Shown piece after piece: positions 1 to 9,291 of a DNA stretch of 64,000 bases. The notes beneath the pieces are model-generated. The model ran no database searches, had not been told where the DNA came from, and saw only the letters and a list, made by a program, of their open reading frames with translations. The position numbers and the translations under genes are program-made. The DNA comes from Bacteroidota bacterium (GTDB lineage: Bacteria > Bacteroidota > Bacteroidia > AKYH767-A > OLB10). The number at the start of each line of letters is the position of its first letter. Position 1 is the stretch's first letter. The stretch is from contig JADJMG010000003.1 of assembly GCA_016709725.1 (NCBI GenBank), positions 1 through 64,000 on the forward strand, written 5' to 3'.

Positions 1-593
1 GTAATTCCAGTATCTTTAATCTCCATCAATGCTTCAATCTTCGGATTCGTTTCGCCAAAAGATTTTAAGATAAAGCCATATACAGTTTTCGGAAAAATAT
101 GAAAGAATGGAAGCTTCGATAAAACTTTACTTTCACACATCTGTTGATGTCCACCAAATGGATTATACCAAGGTGGAAAACCAAGGAAGAATTTTCCGCC
201 TGGCTTCAAAAATCTTTTTACATATTCCATAAATCTTTCTTGACCATGAATATGCTCCAGCACATCACGTGTCATGATGATATCAAACTTGCCAATATTA
301 TCTACATCATAAATATCAGAAGTGATAAATTCAATATTTGCTTTGTTGGGATCATTGGCAAAAAAAGCTTTTGCATTTGCAATTTTATCGGCCGACATAT
401 CCACGCCCAAAATACGCTTGCAACCCATATCCAAAAATGGTTTTAAGTTACCACCCTCCCCACAACCAATTTCTAAAATGGCTGTATTCTCATCAATTGT
501 AATCATTTGATTTAGAAAAGGTAGCACGTGATTGCTAATCGTTGATGATTGCTCTTGGAAGTACTTTTCCCGATTGATATGTCTCTCTTGCAT
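1..593 (-). CDS. class I SAM-dependent methyltransferase (partial, C-terminus beyond window)
   Basis: The minus strand is open from an ATG at 591-593 to the window edge, giving at least 197 residues. Motif I of the Rossmann-fold methyltransferases is clear (LEIGCGEGGN, residues about 45-54), followed by an acidic motif II (GVDMS) and a DVLEHI segment typical of the Methyltransf_11/25 group. A later stretch, FLKPGGKFFLGFPPW, is the usual strand-5 'LKPGG' signature. The substrate cannot be told; relatives act on small metabolites, lipids or glycans. The C-terminus lies outside the window, so operon partners on that side are unknown. Confidence 0.9.
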   Translation of the reverse strand, partial: MQERHINREKYFQEQSSTISNHVLPFLNQMITIDENTAILEIGCGEGGNLKPFLDMGCKRILGVDMSADKIANAKAFFANDPNKANIEFITSDIYDVDNIGKFDIIMTRDVLEHIHGQERFMEYVKRFLKPGGKFFLGFPPWYNPFGGHQQMCESKVLSKLPFFHIFPKTVYGFILKSFGETNPKIEALMEIKDTGI

Positions 594-754
594 GAAGGAT
601 TTGTATTATAATACACCTGCTTATCGCAGGAGTACGAAAATACGAAATTTACATGGAAGGGCCTTTAGGGAATTTCAGATGGAAGTACAATCTTATCCAG
701 TACAGGCAATTTTATCCTCTATAATAATTCATGGCAGCTCTAAAATGTCCAATA

Positions 755-1439
755 TTATTTTGAAAGGGAAAGATTGTTAAATAGAATAATCTGAAATTGA
801 CTACGCTGTGAGCTTTCTATCATCTGTGACATGTATCCCAATTCAAATTTGAAATTTTTGTTAATGTTATATCCCAAGCCTCCGTACAAACGATTCCGAT
901 CAAAGACAGGTGATTGACCATTGATAAAAATTTCATTATACGTCGATAGATAGATGGTGTTCTCAACCATTGTTTTTTTGTTGATGGGTATATTCAAAGC
1001 TAAAAAATAACGAAAGCGATAGGAAATATCGTCATTTATAAAACGTTCTTCAATTCGATATCGATGTTGTAAATAAAATCGTCCGAAATTTTGTCGAGTG
1101 ATAAATTGTTGAAAGATGCGATGCTCTTTACTTTCAGTTTTACGATCAGAATTTTTCTGATACTGTTCAGAAAGGATGTATCCATATCCAAGCAATAGGT
1201 TGTTGTTGTTTTCGGAAAGATTGTATCCTACTCCCGTTCTTAATAATAGCTGCTGTAAGTCTCCTGCAAAATTGTAGTTTCTATATTGGATTTCATTATG
1301 CCAGTTTATTTTTTTAGTGAGTGCTTGATTCCCAAAGTAGATAAACCAATTTCCAATTTCTGATTTTTGTGCAGAACAATGGTTTACTACTTATTATTGA
1401 TAAGCAGATCAGTATAAATTTATATTTTTTGATGGACAT
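755..1439 (-). pseudogene. DUF2490 family outer-membrane-like protein, frameshifted near the signal peptide
   Basis: An ATG at 1437-1439 opens a hydrophobic signal peptide (MSIKKYKFILICLSIISS) that hits a stop after about 40 codons. The +1 frame is open from about 1390 to the stop at 755 and encodes a DUF2490-like body (EIGNWFIYFGNQ, then repeated aromatic/basic beta strands such as FGRFYLQHRYRIEERF). Removing one A near 1385-1393 joins the two frames into a continuous protein of about 227 residues with a normal SA-QKS cleavage site. DUF2490 proteins are predicted outer-membrane beta barrels of unknown role. Either the gene is newly broken or one base is a sequencing error; without the repair only a TTG-started fragment (from 1195) remains. 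Confidence 0.75.
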
Positions 1440-1580
1440 TGCAATCGAATGAATTGAAGATTAAATCGCGAGGCAAAGTAAACGAATTTTATTGTTTTTT
1501 TAATTCCTAAATTCATGAACAAAGATTTATGTAAAAAGTTTCATACTAAATCCATCTCGAACCAAATGAATTATAATTAA

Positions 1581-1624
1581 AAAACTGCATTCATCTAAAT
1601 TAATAGTAGATGAACACAGTTTTA
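1581..1624 (-). terminator. intrinsic terminator after the YHYH gene
   Basis: An imperfect stem (ACTG-CATTCATCTA pairing with TAGATGAA-CACAGT across an 8-nt loop) lies just past the stop of the YHYH gene at 1648. On the minus strand it is followed by a run of six T. It closes the six-gene operon that begins at 6049. Confidence 0.6.
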
Positions 1625-1647
1625 ATAGATTTGTTTTGGCTTTCCTC

Positions 1648-3024
1648 TTATTTCCTAACGACCACTTTCTTCGTGGTGATTCCAGACGTGTTGGAAATTT
1701 TCAGAATATAACTTCCTGCATAATATGTTTTAGTATCAAAATATCCAATGGTGGCTCCTTGATACACCATGGTTTTGTCAATGAGTTTCCCGCTGATATC
1801 GTACAATGCTATTTCAGTGTCTTCGCGATTTAAGTCCAAAAGTTGAATTACTAATAATTCACTGGTGGGATTTGGAAACACATTTACATTTAATTCGACA
1901 TTCGAATGTTCAAATAGTCCAGATGTACCTGGTGTGTAAGTAGTAGTTCCCGCTGGAACATTGGTAACTTTTGCAGCAACTAGAGATCCATAAAATGTTG
2001 GACCTACTACATAAGGATAAGCCGAATTCCAATTGGCATCAACAGTAGCAAAGTAACAATAGATTCCAGAGGGATATTCCGGAGTTACACAAAATCGACC
2101 ATTATGCTCATCTAAATAATCGGGAGTAGAAGCAGATGTTGGAATGTATTCATAGTCTTCTCTAAAGTAACCCAACGGATAAGTAGTACTTACCACAGGA
2201 CCAGCAGTAACTGCAGCACCCGTTGGACTTGTTGTTCGCGTAGTTATATTTCTCAACTGATAGCTCGATTTAATTCTGACAATAGGTCCGGTGCCGTTTG
2301 CATTTTGATAACCATAGGCACCATAAATTGGAAAACCATCATAAGCAAATCCAATGAGTGGAGAATGTGTAGTACTGTCGATAACATAAAGTCCATCGGC
2401 ATTGTATAAATTACAAATAGAAGAGATCACGACTAAATCAAGATTAAAAGCACTTGGGTTTTGATGATGATGATAATTGCCCATCGCAGGATGCGCTTTC
2501 GCACAATCAAAACCTCCCCTTTCAGCAACAATGGCATCGCGATTCCAAGCCTGCGTTGCTCCCATACCGCCTGGGCAAGGTGGATTTCCAGGTCCACCAC
2601 AAAGCGCATTTGTATTTGCATTCCAAGCAACACCGTCTCTATAATCAAATAAAGCAACACCATTTATAAAGAGACCAATATTTCCGCCTGTGGTGTTTAC
2701 TGGAGTCCCCGTATTTTGAACGGGATTTAAAGGAAAACGAAAAATCGCATTTTGATTGGTGGCAAGCGATGGATTCCCATCTAGGAAAGGTCCAGTTACA
2801 TAGCTAGGTAATCCTGTAGTGCTAATGTAAACATCACTCGTGTTGTATTGTACAGTCTGCACATTCACTAAAGCGGCGTCATTAATAGGAGTGGAGTTTC
2901 CAGCAACATAATGTCGAGCAGTTACAGTGTTGTTTTGCAACCACGATAAAATCGCAGGATTGGTTTGAGCTTGCATGGAACTACTGGAGATCAACAACAG
3001 AAGGAATACAAATACTTTTTTCAT
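1648..3024 (-). CDS. YHYH-domain secreted protein with T9SS C-terminal sorting domain
   Basis: 458 residues. A signal peptide (residues 1-20, cleaving after MQAQ) precedes a YHYH-type domain with the characteristic block GNYHHHQNP at about 182-190, a GFAYDGFPIYGAYGY segment near 230-245 and a second YH-rich region. The C-terminal 80 residues are a T9SS type A sorting domain (FPNPTSELLVIQ ... GSYILKI ... KKVVVRK), so the protein should be exported across the outer membrane and perhaps anchored. YHYH proteins have no established function; the histidine-rich core suggests metal binding, which is inference. The signature reads YHHH here rather than YHYH. The gene is last in the operon with the di-heme peroxidase and MbnP-like gene (46 bp gap to the peroxidase stop), supporting a shared periplasmic/cell-surface metal role. 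Confidence 0.88.
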   Translation of the reverse strand: MKKVFVFLLLLISSSSMQAQTNPAILSWLQNNTVTARHYVAGNSTPINDAALVNVQTVQYNTSDVYISTTGLPSYVTGPFLDGNPSLATNQNAIFRFPLNPVQNTGTPVNTTGGNIGLFINGVALFDYRDGVAWNANTNALCGGPGNPPCPGGMGATQAWNRDAIVAERGGFDCAKAHPAMGNYHHHQNPSAFNLDLVVISSICNLYNADGLYVIDSTTHSPLIGFAYDGFPIYGAYGYQNANGTGPIVRIKSSYQLRNITTRTTSPTGAAVTAGPVVSTTYPLGYFREDYEYIPTSASTPDYLDEHNGRFCVTPEYPSGIYCYFATVDANWNSAYPYVVGPTFYGSLVAAKVTNVPAGTTTYTPGTSGLFEHSNVELNVNVFPNPTSELLVIQLLDLNREDTEIALYDISGKLIDKTMVYQGATIGYFDTKTYYAGSYILKISNTSGITTKKVVVRK

Positions 3025-3069
3025 TTTATCTATTTTTAGGGAATTGAGATTTTAGTCGTTTAATTAGAT

Positions 3070-4095
3070 TTAATCCTTCGCTGTGGATGAAATTATTTCT
3101 TTAGGATAGGTATGGTTGGAATTAAATACAAACTCTTTGTCGCTTAATGTTAAAAGAAAGCTGATGAGATCTACTTTTTCATTCTCTGTGAGTTTGATTT
3201 TCTCTTTTAACTCAGGCGCTAATGTTTTTGATTGAATAATTCCAGAGGTATAATGATTCATTACTTCCGATAATTTCTTAAATCGACCATCGTGCATGTA
3301 TGGAAAAGTATATTCAATATTTCTAAGTGTAGGAATTTTGAATTTGTAGGTATCAGTGGAGTCTAACGTAATGTGCATCCTCCCTTTATCTTTCAAGGTT
3401 GGATTATCAGGTAATCCATTATTTGCAAATTCATCATTGGTAAATAAAGGTTCACGATGACAGGAAGAACAGTTTTTTTGGAAGAGTGCATATCCATTCT
3501 TTTCTTGCGTCGTAAATTGTAGGTCTCCACTCATTACTTTATCGTATTTCGAATTTGAACTTACCAAGGTGAGTAAAAATTGACTGAGGGCTTTTAATGT
3601 TTTTTCACCGGTTGGAATACTGTCTCCATAAGCTTGAAAATAGAGTTGACGATATTTTTTTGAAGCTTGAAGTTTGATCACCACTTTTTTAATGGAGCTA
3701 CCCATTTCCAATGGATGTGATATAGGAGCCAACGCTTGCATGTCTAAATTGTTGATAGCACCATCCCACATAAATGTTTTTTTCCAAGCTAGGTTCATTA
3801 AGGCAGGTGAGTTTCTAGTGCCGATGCTATCGTAAATACCGTGACTCAAGGCATGATCAATATGTGTAAAGGCGCTGTACGGTGAATGACAACTTTCACA
3901 GGAGATGGAATTGTTTTCAGATAAGATGGGATCATAAAACAAGACTCTGCCTAAGTTCACTTTGTTTTTTTCGATTGGATTTTTAGAAAAATCATAGGTG
4001 GGTTTTGGCCAGGATGATGGGTATGAAAAATTGGATTCACGGGTTGTAAATGCCGTGATAAGAAGAAAGAGTAATATTGAAATATACTTAATCAT
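3070..4095 (-). CDS. di-heme cytochrome c peroxidase family protein (MbnH/CcpA-like)
   Basis: 341 residues with an N-terminal signal sequence (about 1-18). Two c-type heme sites are visible: CESCH at 66-70 and CSSCH at 209-213. The region between holds the family signature RNSPALMNLAW and FMWDG, and PYMHDGRF near 265-272 fits the distal ligand loop before the last helix. The family (CCP, MauG, MbnH) reduces peroxide or oxidises a partner protein in the periplasm. Overlap by 8 nt with an MbnP-like gene points to the MbnH role, in which the di-heme enzyme modifies a tryptophan of MbnP (established for methanotroph MbnPH). Here that is inferred from synteny only. Confidence 0.92.
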   Translation of the reverse strand: MIKYISILLFLLITAFTTRESNFSYPSSWPKPTYDFSKNPIEKNKVNLGRVLFYDPILSENNSISCESCHSPYSAFTHIDHALSHGIYDSIGTRNSPALMNLAWKKTFMWDGAINNLDMQALAPISHPLEMGSSIKKVVIKLQASKKYRQLYFQAYGDSIPTGEKTLKALSQFLLTLVSSNSKYDKVMSGDLQFTTQEKNGYALFQKNCSSCHREPLFTNDEFANNGLPDNPTLKDKGRMHITLDSTDTYKFKIPTLRNIEYTFPYMHDGRFKKLSEVMNHYTSGIIQSKTLAPELKEKIKLTENEKVDLISFLLTLSDKEFVFNSNHTYPKEIISSTAKD

Positions 4096-4770
4096 TCTTT
4101 TTCACCTTAAAATTTTTAGCCAAGATCTCAGATAGTTCCACCGCTTTTTTAGAGGGCGACATGATATGATGAACATTGGAAAAGTCTAATGATTGGAGAA
4201 AGGGATCAAGATTTAGCTCTAAATTAATATTCTCATCATGGACATTTAGTTGCACTTCTTGCAAGGAATAAAAGGGTTGCTGATAACCGCCTAGGTGAAT
4301 CTGAAATTCTTTTAATGGTTCTTTCCTTCTACTTACTTGGCCTTCCATCTTAAAATTAATATATCCACTTTGCCATGTCCAATACATACCATGTGTGGGA
4401 TCTAATTCTCCCCCCAACGCTCCAGAAACATTCGTTAAGCTGTCGATGCCTAAATAAAATTGAATGGAATTGTAGGAAATCGATCGAAAAGTTTTGATGA
4501 AGAGGGAAGCAGATGCCGGCATATTAAAATCGATGAGATGATAACTGTTCAACTCTGTAAAAACGATTTCAGTCGTCCTTTAGAAATTGGATGTTCGAAA
4601 TATAAAATTTGAGTTGATTAATTTGAAGTGTATCCTTTCGTTCTTTATCACTAAGGATCAAGCAGATGTTCTTTTCCATCTATAGCTGCGTTAAAAGAAA
4701 TATTCACGCGTTGCGCAACACTGAAGAAGTGCGATAATACCAAAACAAAGAAGACGAAATGTTTTTTCAT
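4088..4770 (-). pseudogene. MbnP-like periplasmic protein, broken by two frameshifts
   Basis: Read with two frame changes, at about 4650-4656 and 4571-4577, the region encodes one protein of about 227 residues: signal peptide (MKKHFVFFVLVLSHFFSVAQ), NISFNAAIDGKEHLLD, INQLKFYISNIQF, LNSYHLIDF, and GGELDPTHGMYWTWQSGY. That block and spacing match the MbnP family (partner of MbnH). The intact tail (last 154 codons, from a TTG at 4552) is undisturbed. The ATG at 4768-4770 overlaps the stop of the upstream gene (ATGA) and the stop overlaps the peroxidase start by 8 nt, so the gene sits in a tight operon. The tryptophans of MYWTW are candidates for the oxidised residue known in MbnP. The frame changes may be sequencing errors, because both neighbours are intact. 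Confidence 0.8.
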
Positions 4771-5225
4771 TTATGTGGAGGAGGTCTTCGGTGCAAGGAA
4801 AAAAGTTTTGCAATTTCTTTTACCAATTCAGCATAATATTTCTCTTGATCATAGTTACATAATTGATGAATATCTTCGAAGTGTCGATAATGTATGTTTT
4901 CTATCTCAGATTGCACAAATCCAATTCTACTTTGTAGGGAATCAATTGTGGGTTGATTGTTTTCTTCTAGAAGTTGTAAGTAGAGCGAGTTTTTTATTTC
5001 AATAATTTCCTTTTCTTTCTTCTTAATTTTCGCTCTGTGGACAAAGATGAGTTTATCGTATTTAAGGATTTGGTTTCGATCAAAATGTAATCGTTCAATA
5101 ATAATATTACGGGGTCCTTCACCTCGAGGAGGTTTCGGTCGACTCAAGAAGATAAAGGAAACTAAAGCAATATTCGTGAGCAAGAGCACGACTGCTATGA
5201 TGCGAATCAGTTTGTTCTTATTCAT
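4767..5225 (-). CDS. CpxP/Spy-like periplasmic heavy-metal sensor-type protein
   Basis: 152 residues. One N-terminal membrane anchor (about 8-28, IRIIAVVLLLTNIALVSFIF) is followed by a long, charged helical region with the layout of Spy/CpxP or 'heavy-metal resistance' proteins: LHFDRNQILKYDKL, then a KIKKKEKEIIEIK coiled coil, and a HFEDIHQLCNYDQEKYY helix pair. Such proteins sit in the periplasm and often work with an ECF sigma/anti-sigma pair to sense metal or envelope stress. The start overlaps the preceding gene by 4 nt and the end overlaps the MbnP start by 3 nt, so translation is likely coupled. The family call rests on helix pattern and context, not a strict motif. Confidence 0.65.
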   Translation of the reverse strand: MNKNKLIRIIAVVLLLTNIALVSFIFLSRPKPPRGEGPRNIIIERLHFDRNQILKYDKLIFVHRAKIKKKEKEIIEIKNSLYLQLLEENNQPTIDSLQSRIGFVQSEIENIHYRHFEDIHQLCNYDQEKYYAELVKEIAKLFSLHRRPPPHK

Positions 5226-5497
5226 GGATAGAGTGAATTACTATTTTGTATTTGTAAGGATTGCAAAAGATTGTTTTTTTCTGTTGGGATCCATGACGAT
5301 TGTGTCAGGATAAATAAATTGAATAAAACAATCATGCTAACGGAAGTAACCCAGACAACTGCCACTTTTTTAGAAACCGTATTTTCACGAATAAAGTCTA
5401 TTTTCTGCTCGATTCTGGAAAAAAGAAAGGCGGGAGCTTCCACTTTTTCTACCGCATGAAGCGGATCTAGGAAATTGTTTATGTTGTTTTGTGACAT
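5222..5497 (-). CDS. small one-TM protein, probable anti-sigma factor
   Basis: 91 residues: a cytoplasmic-looking N-terminus (DPLHAVEKVEAPAFLFSRIEQKI), one transmembrane segment (about 45-66) and a short outside tail. It lies 22 bp after the ECF sigma gene and overlaps the CpxP-like gene by 4 nt. Short membrane anti-sigma factors occupy this position in many Bacteroidota ECF operons, usually with the sequence 'VxxPxFLxxRIxxRI' seen here in variant form. No zinc-binding HxxxCxxC motif is present. The anti-sigma role is inferred from position and topology. Confidence 0.6.
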   Translation of the reverse strand: MSQNNINNFLDPLHAVEKVEAPAFLFSRIEQKIDFIRENTVSKKVAVVWVTSVSMIVLFNLFILTQSSWIPTEKNNLLQSLQIQNSNSLYP

Positions 5498-5519
5498 GAT
5501 ACGTTGGGTTTAGACGTCG

Positions 5520-6049
5520 TTAGATTTGTTTTCCTTCGCTTGATTTTATCTTTTTTTCGAGCCCTACTTTTGCCCTTTGGATGAGCGATTCCACCGCTTT
5601 TGGACTTAAATTCATGATTTCGGTGATTTCTTGTTGACTTTTAGATTCTAGCTTACTCAAAATAAGCGCTGTTTTTTGATTGGGTGGGAGTTTGTTTATT
5701 AAGCCATAGATCTGCTGGAGCTTCTCTTTTTGCTCCATTAAAACTCCAGGGTGATTAAAATGACTAGTTTCAATATGAGCTTCATTTCCATCCGTAAAGA
5801 AGAGCGATGTTAACACAGCAAAACGACGTTTTCGGTTTTTTGAACGAATAAAATCGAGCGATTTATTAATGGTAATGCGATAAATCCAGGTGGAAATTTT
5901 ACTCTGCTCTTTGAAATTATTTATCGATTGATGAATCGCAAAAAAAACATCTTGTGTAATCTCCTCGGCGTCTTCTTTGTTTTGAACATACTGCAGCGAT
6001 AAGTTATAAACTAACTACCATACCTTGCATAGAGCTCCTGTAGCGACAT
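5520..6049 (-). pseudogene. ECF RNA polymerase sigma factor, frameshifted near the start
   Basis: An ATG at 6047-6049 begins MSLQELYARYGS and then meets TAG. In the next frame VYNLSLQYVQNKEDAEE continues without a break through region 2 (EITQDVFFAIHQ, STWIYRITINKSLDFIR) and region 4 (LINKLPPNQKTALILSKLE, EITEIMNLSPKAVESLIQRA) to the stop at 5520. Adding one base near 6011-6014 gives a complete 176-residue sigma-70 ECF protein. It heads the operon with the anti-sigma candidate, CpxP-like, MbnP-like, MbnH-like and YHYH genes, so it probably drives them. If the frameshift is real, region 2.1 would be lost and the operon would depend on another promoter. Confidence 0.82.
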
Positions 6050-6315
6050 TTCCAATTGAACACACGAATATATTTTTTTATTTCGAGAAAGGGAACAATA
6101 ACAATAAATGGTTCGTGAGTTTAATTTCATTAAAGAAAATAGTAATATCAGACTCCGTAGGTTTAGTAATAAATAAGTTTAAGTTATTTTCTTTTGAACC
6201 CTTACCTTAAAGTGATTTTTTTAGAACGTATAAAGGGAACGCTAAAAGGGAACTAAAAATTAAGCCTCCCAATGTTAATTGAGAGGCTTATTATAAATTT
6301 AGAAATAGATTTCGT
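6050..6315. other. intergenic stretch upstream of the ECF operon
   Basis: Holds the presumed promoter of the sigma-factor operon (right part, minus strand) and, at its left end, the terminator of the decayed S74 gene. A clear ECF -35/-10 pair was not recognised. Confidence 0.4.
6261..6290 (-). terminator. intrinsic terminator after the S74/T9SS pseudogene
   Basis: Stem TAAGCCTC / GAGGCTTA around a 14-nt loop, followed on the minus strand by AATTTTTAG. It lies 26 bp past the last stop (6316) of the broken surface-protein gene. Confidence 0.7.
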
Positions 6316-8255
6316 TTATTGTTTCACCATTTTCTTAGACGCTACAACTTTGCCATCACAAACTAAAGAATAAACATATATTCCTTTGCTTAAATCGGAA
6401 GCATAAACTTCTAATTGTCCACTTCCTTTTACCAATTACAATTGTATAATGATTACTCCTGTGCTATTTGTGAATATAATCTTTGCAGAACTCACTTCCT
6501 CAGGAATATTGTAAGTAATAATAGTACTCTCTGTGAATGGGTTTGGATCATTTTGATGTAAAATAAAGCCTGTCGTATTTGAAAGTTGAATTTTGTGATT
6601 ATTACTTGGATTAATAATTGGAGTTGGATTCTGCAACGCATTTATTAATGAATCAATTATTAATTTTTGCTCATTAAATCCAGCTACTAATAATGGAATA
6701 AGTTCAATATAATTAACCGCTTTTGCATCAAAACTTGCATAAATTTGATTTCCTAAAGAATCTAAAGTCTTTGGATTCTTAAACTCTTTAACAAGATTTG
6801 GCAAAACAGCTTCAACGTCTTGTGCAATCATTCCAAAATGCTGCCCGTCGGCCAAATTAATTCCAGGGAATGTATTTGTTTTATATACATACTGTTTTGG
6901 ATTCAATTGTGCTAATATACTGGATGCATTTGATAGTGGACAATTTGATCTTTTAATTTTAGATCTGAACTATTATATAATCCGCGCTTGCGTATACATC
7001 GCCATTGAAATATCCTGCCGCTCCAGCACAAGAAGTGTTTGAACATGTTTGAGAAGGAGCAGAACCATATACCCCATAATATGCACTCGTTGATGAAATT
7101 CCAGGATCATTAACTGCTTCACCTTTAACGCCAATATAGTCTGATGCGTCTGTTGTTGCTTCTGTACTTATTCCATAAACACCAATCGTAAGAGGAGCAG
7201 CAGCCTCCATAAACACCAATTGCTTGAATAGGGCTACCTTGATCATCTCCAAATGCTCTACCAAATACACCATAACTGACACCAGAATACGATCCATCAG
7301 CAAATACTCCAATATTATATGCTCCTGTGCTAACAGCATTAGCAGAAAATGTACCGGCCATATTCACTCTCTACGGACTAATACAAGAAACTCTAACCCC
7401 TTCGTTATACGAACCAATTCCATCTGTATTACTAACCACACTAAATCCAATAGATCCAGCGGAAGATCCTGTATTCCTATTAAAATTAAACACGGTTGAA
7501 CCATAAAGATCAAAAGTACAGTCAGCATCAACTGACGTTGACATTCCTATTCCGTCCGAAACTGAGGTGCTAGGTGCGAATTCAAATCCAAAAGCAGGGA
7601 TAGCACTTCCTAAATCATTTCTTGCTTTAAAAAGATGCTGTTCGGTTTCCAAAATTTCATAAGTTGGTGTTGAGAGTGCATCACTTTCAATTTTTAGCAG
7701 TGATGAATATCCACCCCCTTTTACATGTAGTTTTGACGTGGGAGAATATGATCCAGAATAATCCCCAATTAAAACATTTCCAGCATCAGAGCCACTACCC
7801 CCAAGTATAGACATTGCAGGAATTGGTGTACCTGTAATACCGGATGCAAATTTCATATCTCCTCTAGTTGCTTGTATAAAAAGACCATCAGCTGAAGATG
7901 GAGATGTAATTCTCATTACTTGATTCGAACCTTTGTACATTCTCCAGTTAGTTTCAGTGCTTGCGGCAACTGCTGTTCTAAATGGTTCAGCCGCATAGGT
8001 TGCACCACTTGTTAGTACATGTAAAAATGAAGCTGGAGATGTAAGCCCTATTCCCACTTCACCCGAATTAGTTACCCTTGCTCTTTCTGTGCTATTAGTA
8101 ATTATTGCCCAACCAAAGTTCGTGGTAGTACCAATTGTTTGAACACTTGTAACACCATCACCACCTTGACTCCAATAAGGTTGTGCATAAAGCGCTTTGC
8201 TTACAATGCATTATAATAATACAAATACGATTAATAATTTCAAGTTTGTTTTCAT
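6316..8255 (-). pseudogene. surface protein with peptidase S74 chaperone domain and T9SS tail (multiply disrupted)
   Basis: One ancestral gene of about 646 codons can be followed across three frames. It starts at the ATG at 8253-8255 with a signal peptide (MKTNLKLLIVFVLL) interrupted by an in-frame TAA at 8211-8213. Repetitive glycine/serine-rich tail-fibre-like sequence follows (VGIGLTSPASFLHV). There is an in-frame TAG at 7371-7373, a frame change near 7196-7208, and two more between 6975 and 6935. A peptidase S74 intramolecular chaperone domain comes next (LNPKQYVYKT ... GQHFGMIAQDVEAVLPNLV), then a T9SS sorting domain cut by TAA at 6436-6438 and ending at 6316 (GIYVYSLVCDGKVVASKKMV). Six lesions including three nonsense codons indicate real decay. 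S74 domains trim and trimerise fibre proteins; here the fibre was cell-surface, not phage, as shown by the signal peptide and T9SS tail. Confidence 0.85.
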
Positions 8256-8267
8256 AGAAATTTTGTT

Positions 8268-9291
8268 TTAAATTTTTTGAAATATTATTGATTTAAATTT
8301 GGGATTATCAGCTACAATAAAATAATTTCCTGCAGGTAAACTAGATATATCAAGACTTGAATCCTCTTTATTAAGTTGAATTGAAAACACTTCTCTACCA
8401 ATTAAATCGTAGATATGAATTAACATTGAATATTTTAAATTTTTTATAAATAGAAATTGGGATGTCGGATTTGGGTAAATTATAAAAGGTTCACTTTTGC
8501 TTTCAATAGACGATAGAATAGTTTCGCAATAATTAGAATCAGTTGAAAGACACAACGCATCTATAAAATAATATGCACCTTGACCATTTACTGTATTGAA
8601 AGCTTGAATAGAATCCGTATTGGCTCCATCAAAAAAATTGCCTAAGTATAAATACTGATATGTGCTATCAGCTATAAATGAAAACTGAAAGGGTAACCAG
8701 TTTGTTGTATCTGAAATTATGGTATCTATATATCCATTCGCGTTATTATCTGGTACTAATGGATTAATTTGAGACTCATAAAATGTATTTGAAAGTTTAA
8801 CTCCTACTTTGTCTGAAAAAATGAATAAATTGCAAACCGCCGAATGCAGCACTAACATAACCTTTGAAATAGTATTTAGTTCCTATATTTAAGTTTTGTG
8901 TTAGTTGTACACCAATATACTCCCGATAATCTGGAAAAAAATTTGATCTGAGAATAGTATAGAATCCAACATATCCTTCGCCTTGTTTTGGCATTTGATA
9001 TCCGAATCCACTAAGTGGGTTTGAGGCCTGGTTTGTCGCGCACGAATGAAAGAAATCAGGTGATTGACCAGCGGGAAACCAATTTTGCAAACTATAAATT
9101 TCAGCCCCATCAAATCCGCTTAGATTTGGAGGGCAATTAACTGTATCCTCAAATGAATTATTGGGAATTAAATTAATTTGAGAGAATGATTTTTGTGGAA
9201 TAACTATAGTGAAAACTATACCAAGTATAGTAATATAATTACGATATACTCCTTTTAAGCTAATCGCGGTTTTAACTTTTATATTTTTCAT
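8268..9291 (-). pseudogene. T9SS-exported protein, one frameshift in a homopolymer
   Basis: The ATG at 9289-9291 opens a signal peptide (about residues 18-36) and then INLIPNNSFEDTVNCP, WFPAGQSPDFFHSC, an N-terminal module common in Bacteroidota surface and gliding-type proteins. At 8816-8821 a run of six A (T on the coding strand) shifts the frame. With one T fewer the protein reads through HFSDKVGVKLSN to the stop at 8268, about 340 residues, ending in a T9SS sorting domain (IYPNPTSQFLFIKNLKYS ... GNYFIVADN). Function unknown. The position of the break in a homopolymer makes a sequencing error plausible. Confidence 0.75.

Noticed and set aside
2433..2669. Small open frames on both strands inside the YHYH gene
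   Set aside because: They arise from the histidine-rich coding repeats and have no independent start context.
6316..8255. Prophage tail fibre (S74 domain)
   Set aside because: The gene carries a signal peptide and a T9SS tail, and no phage structural, lysis or integrase genes are nearby.
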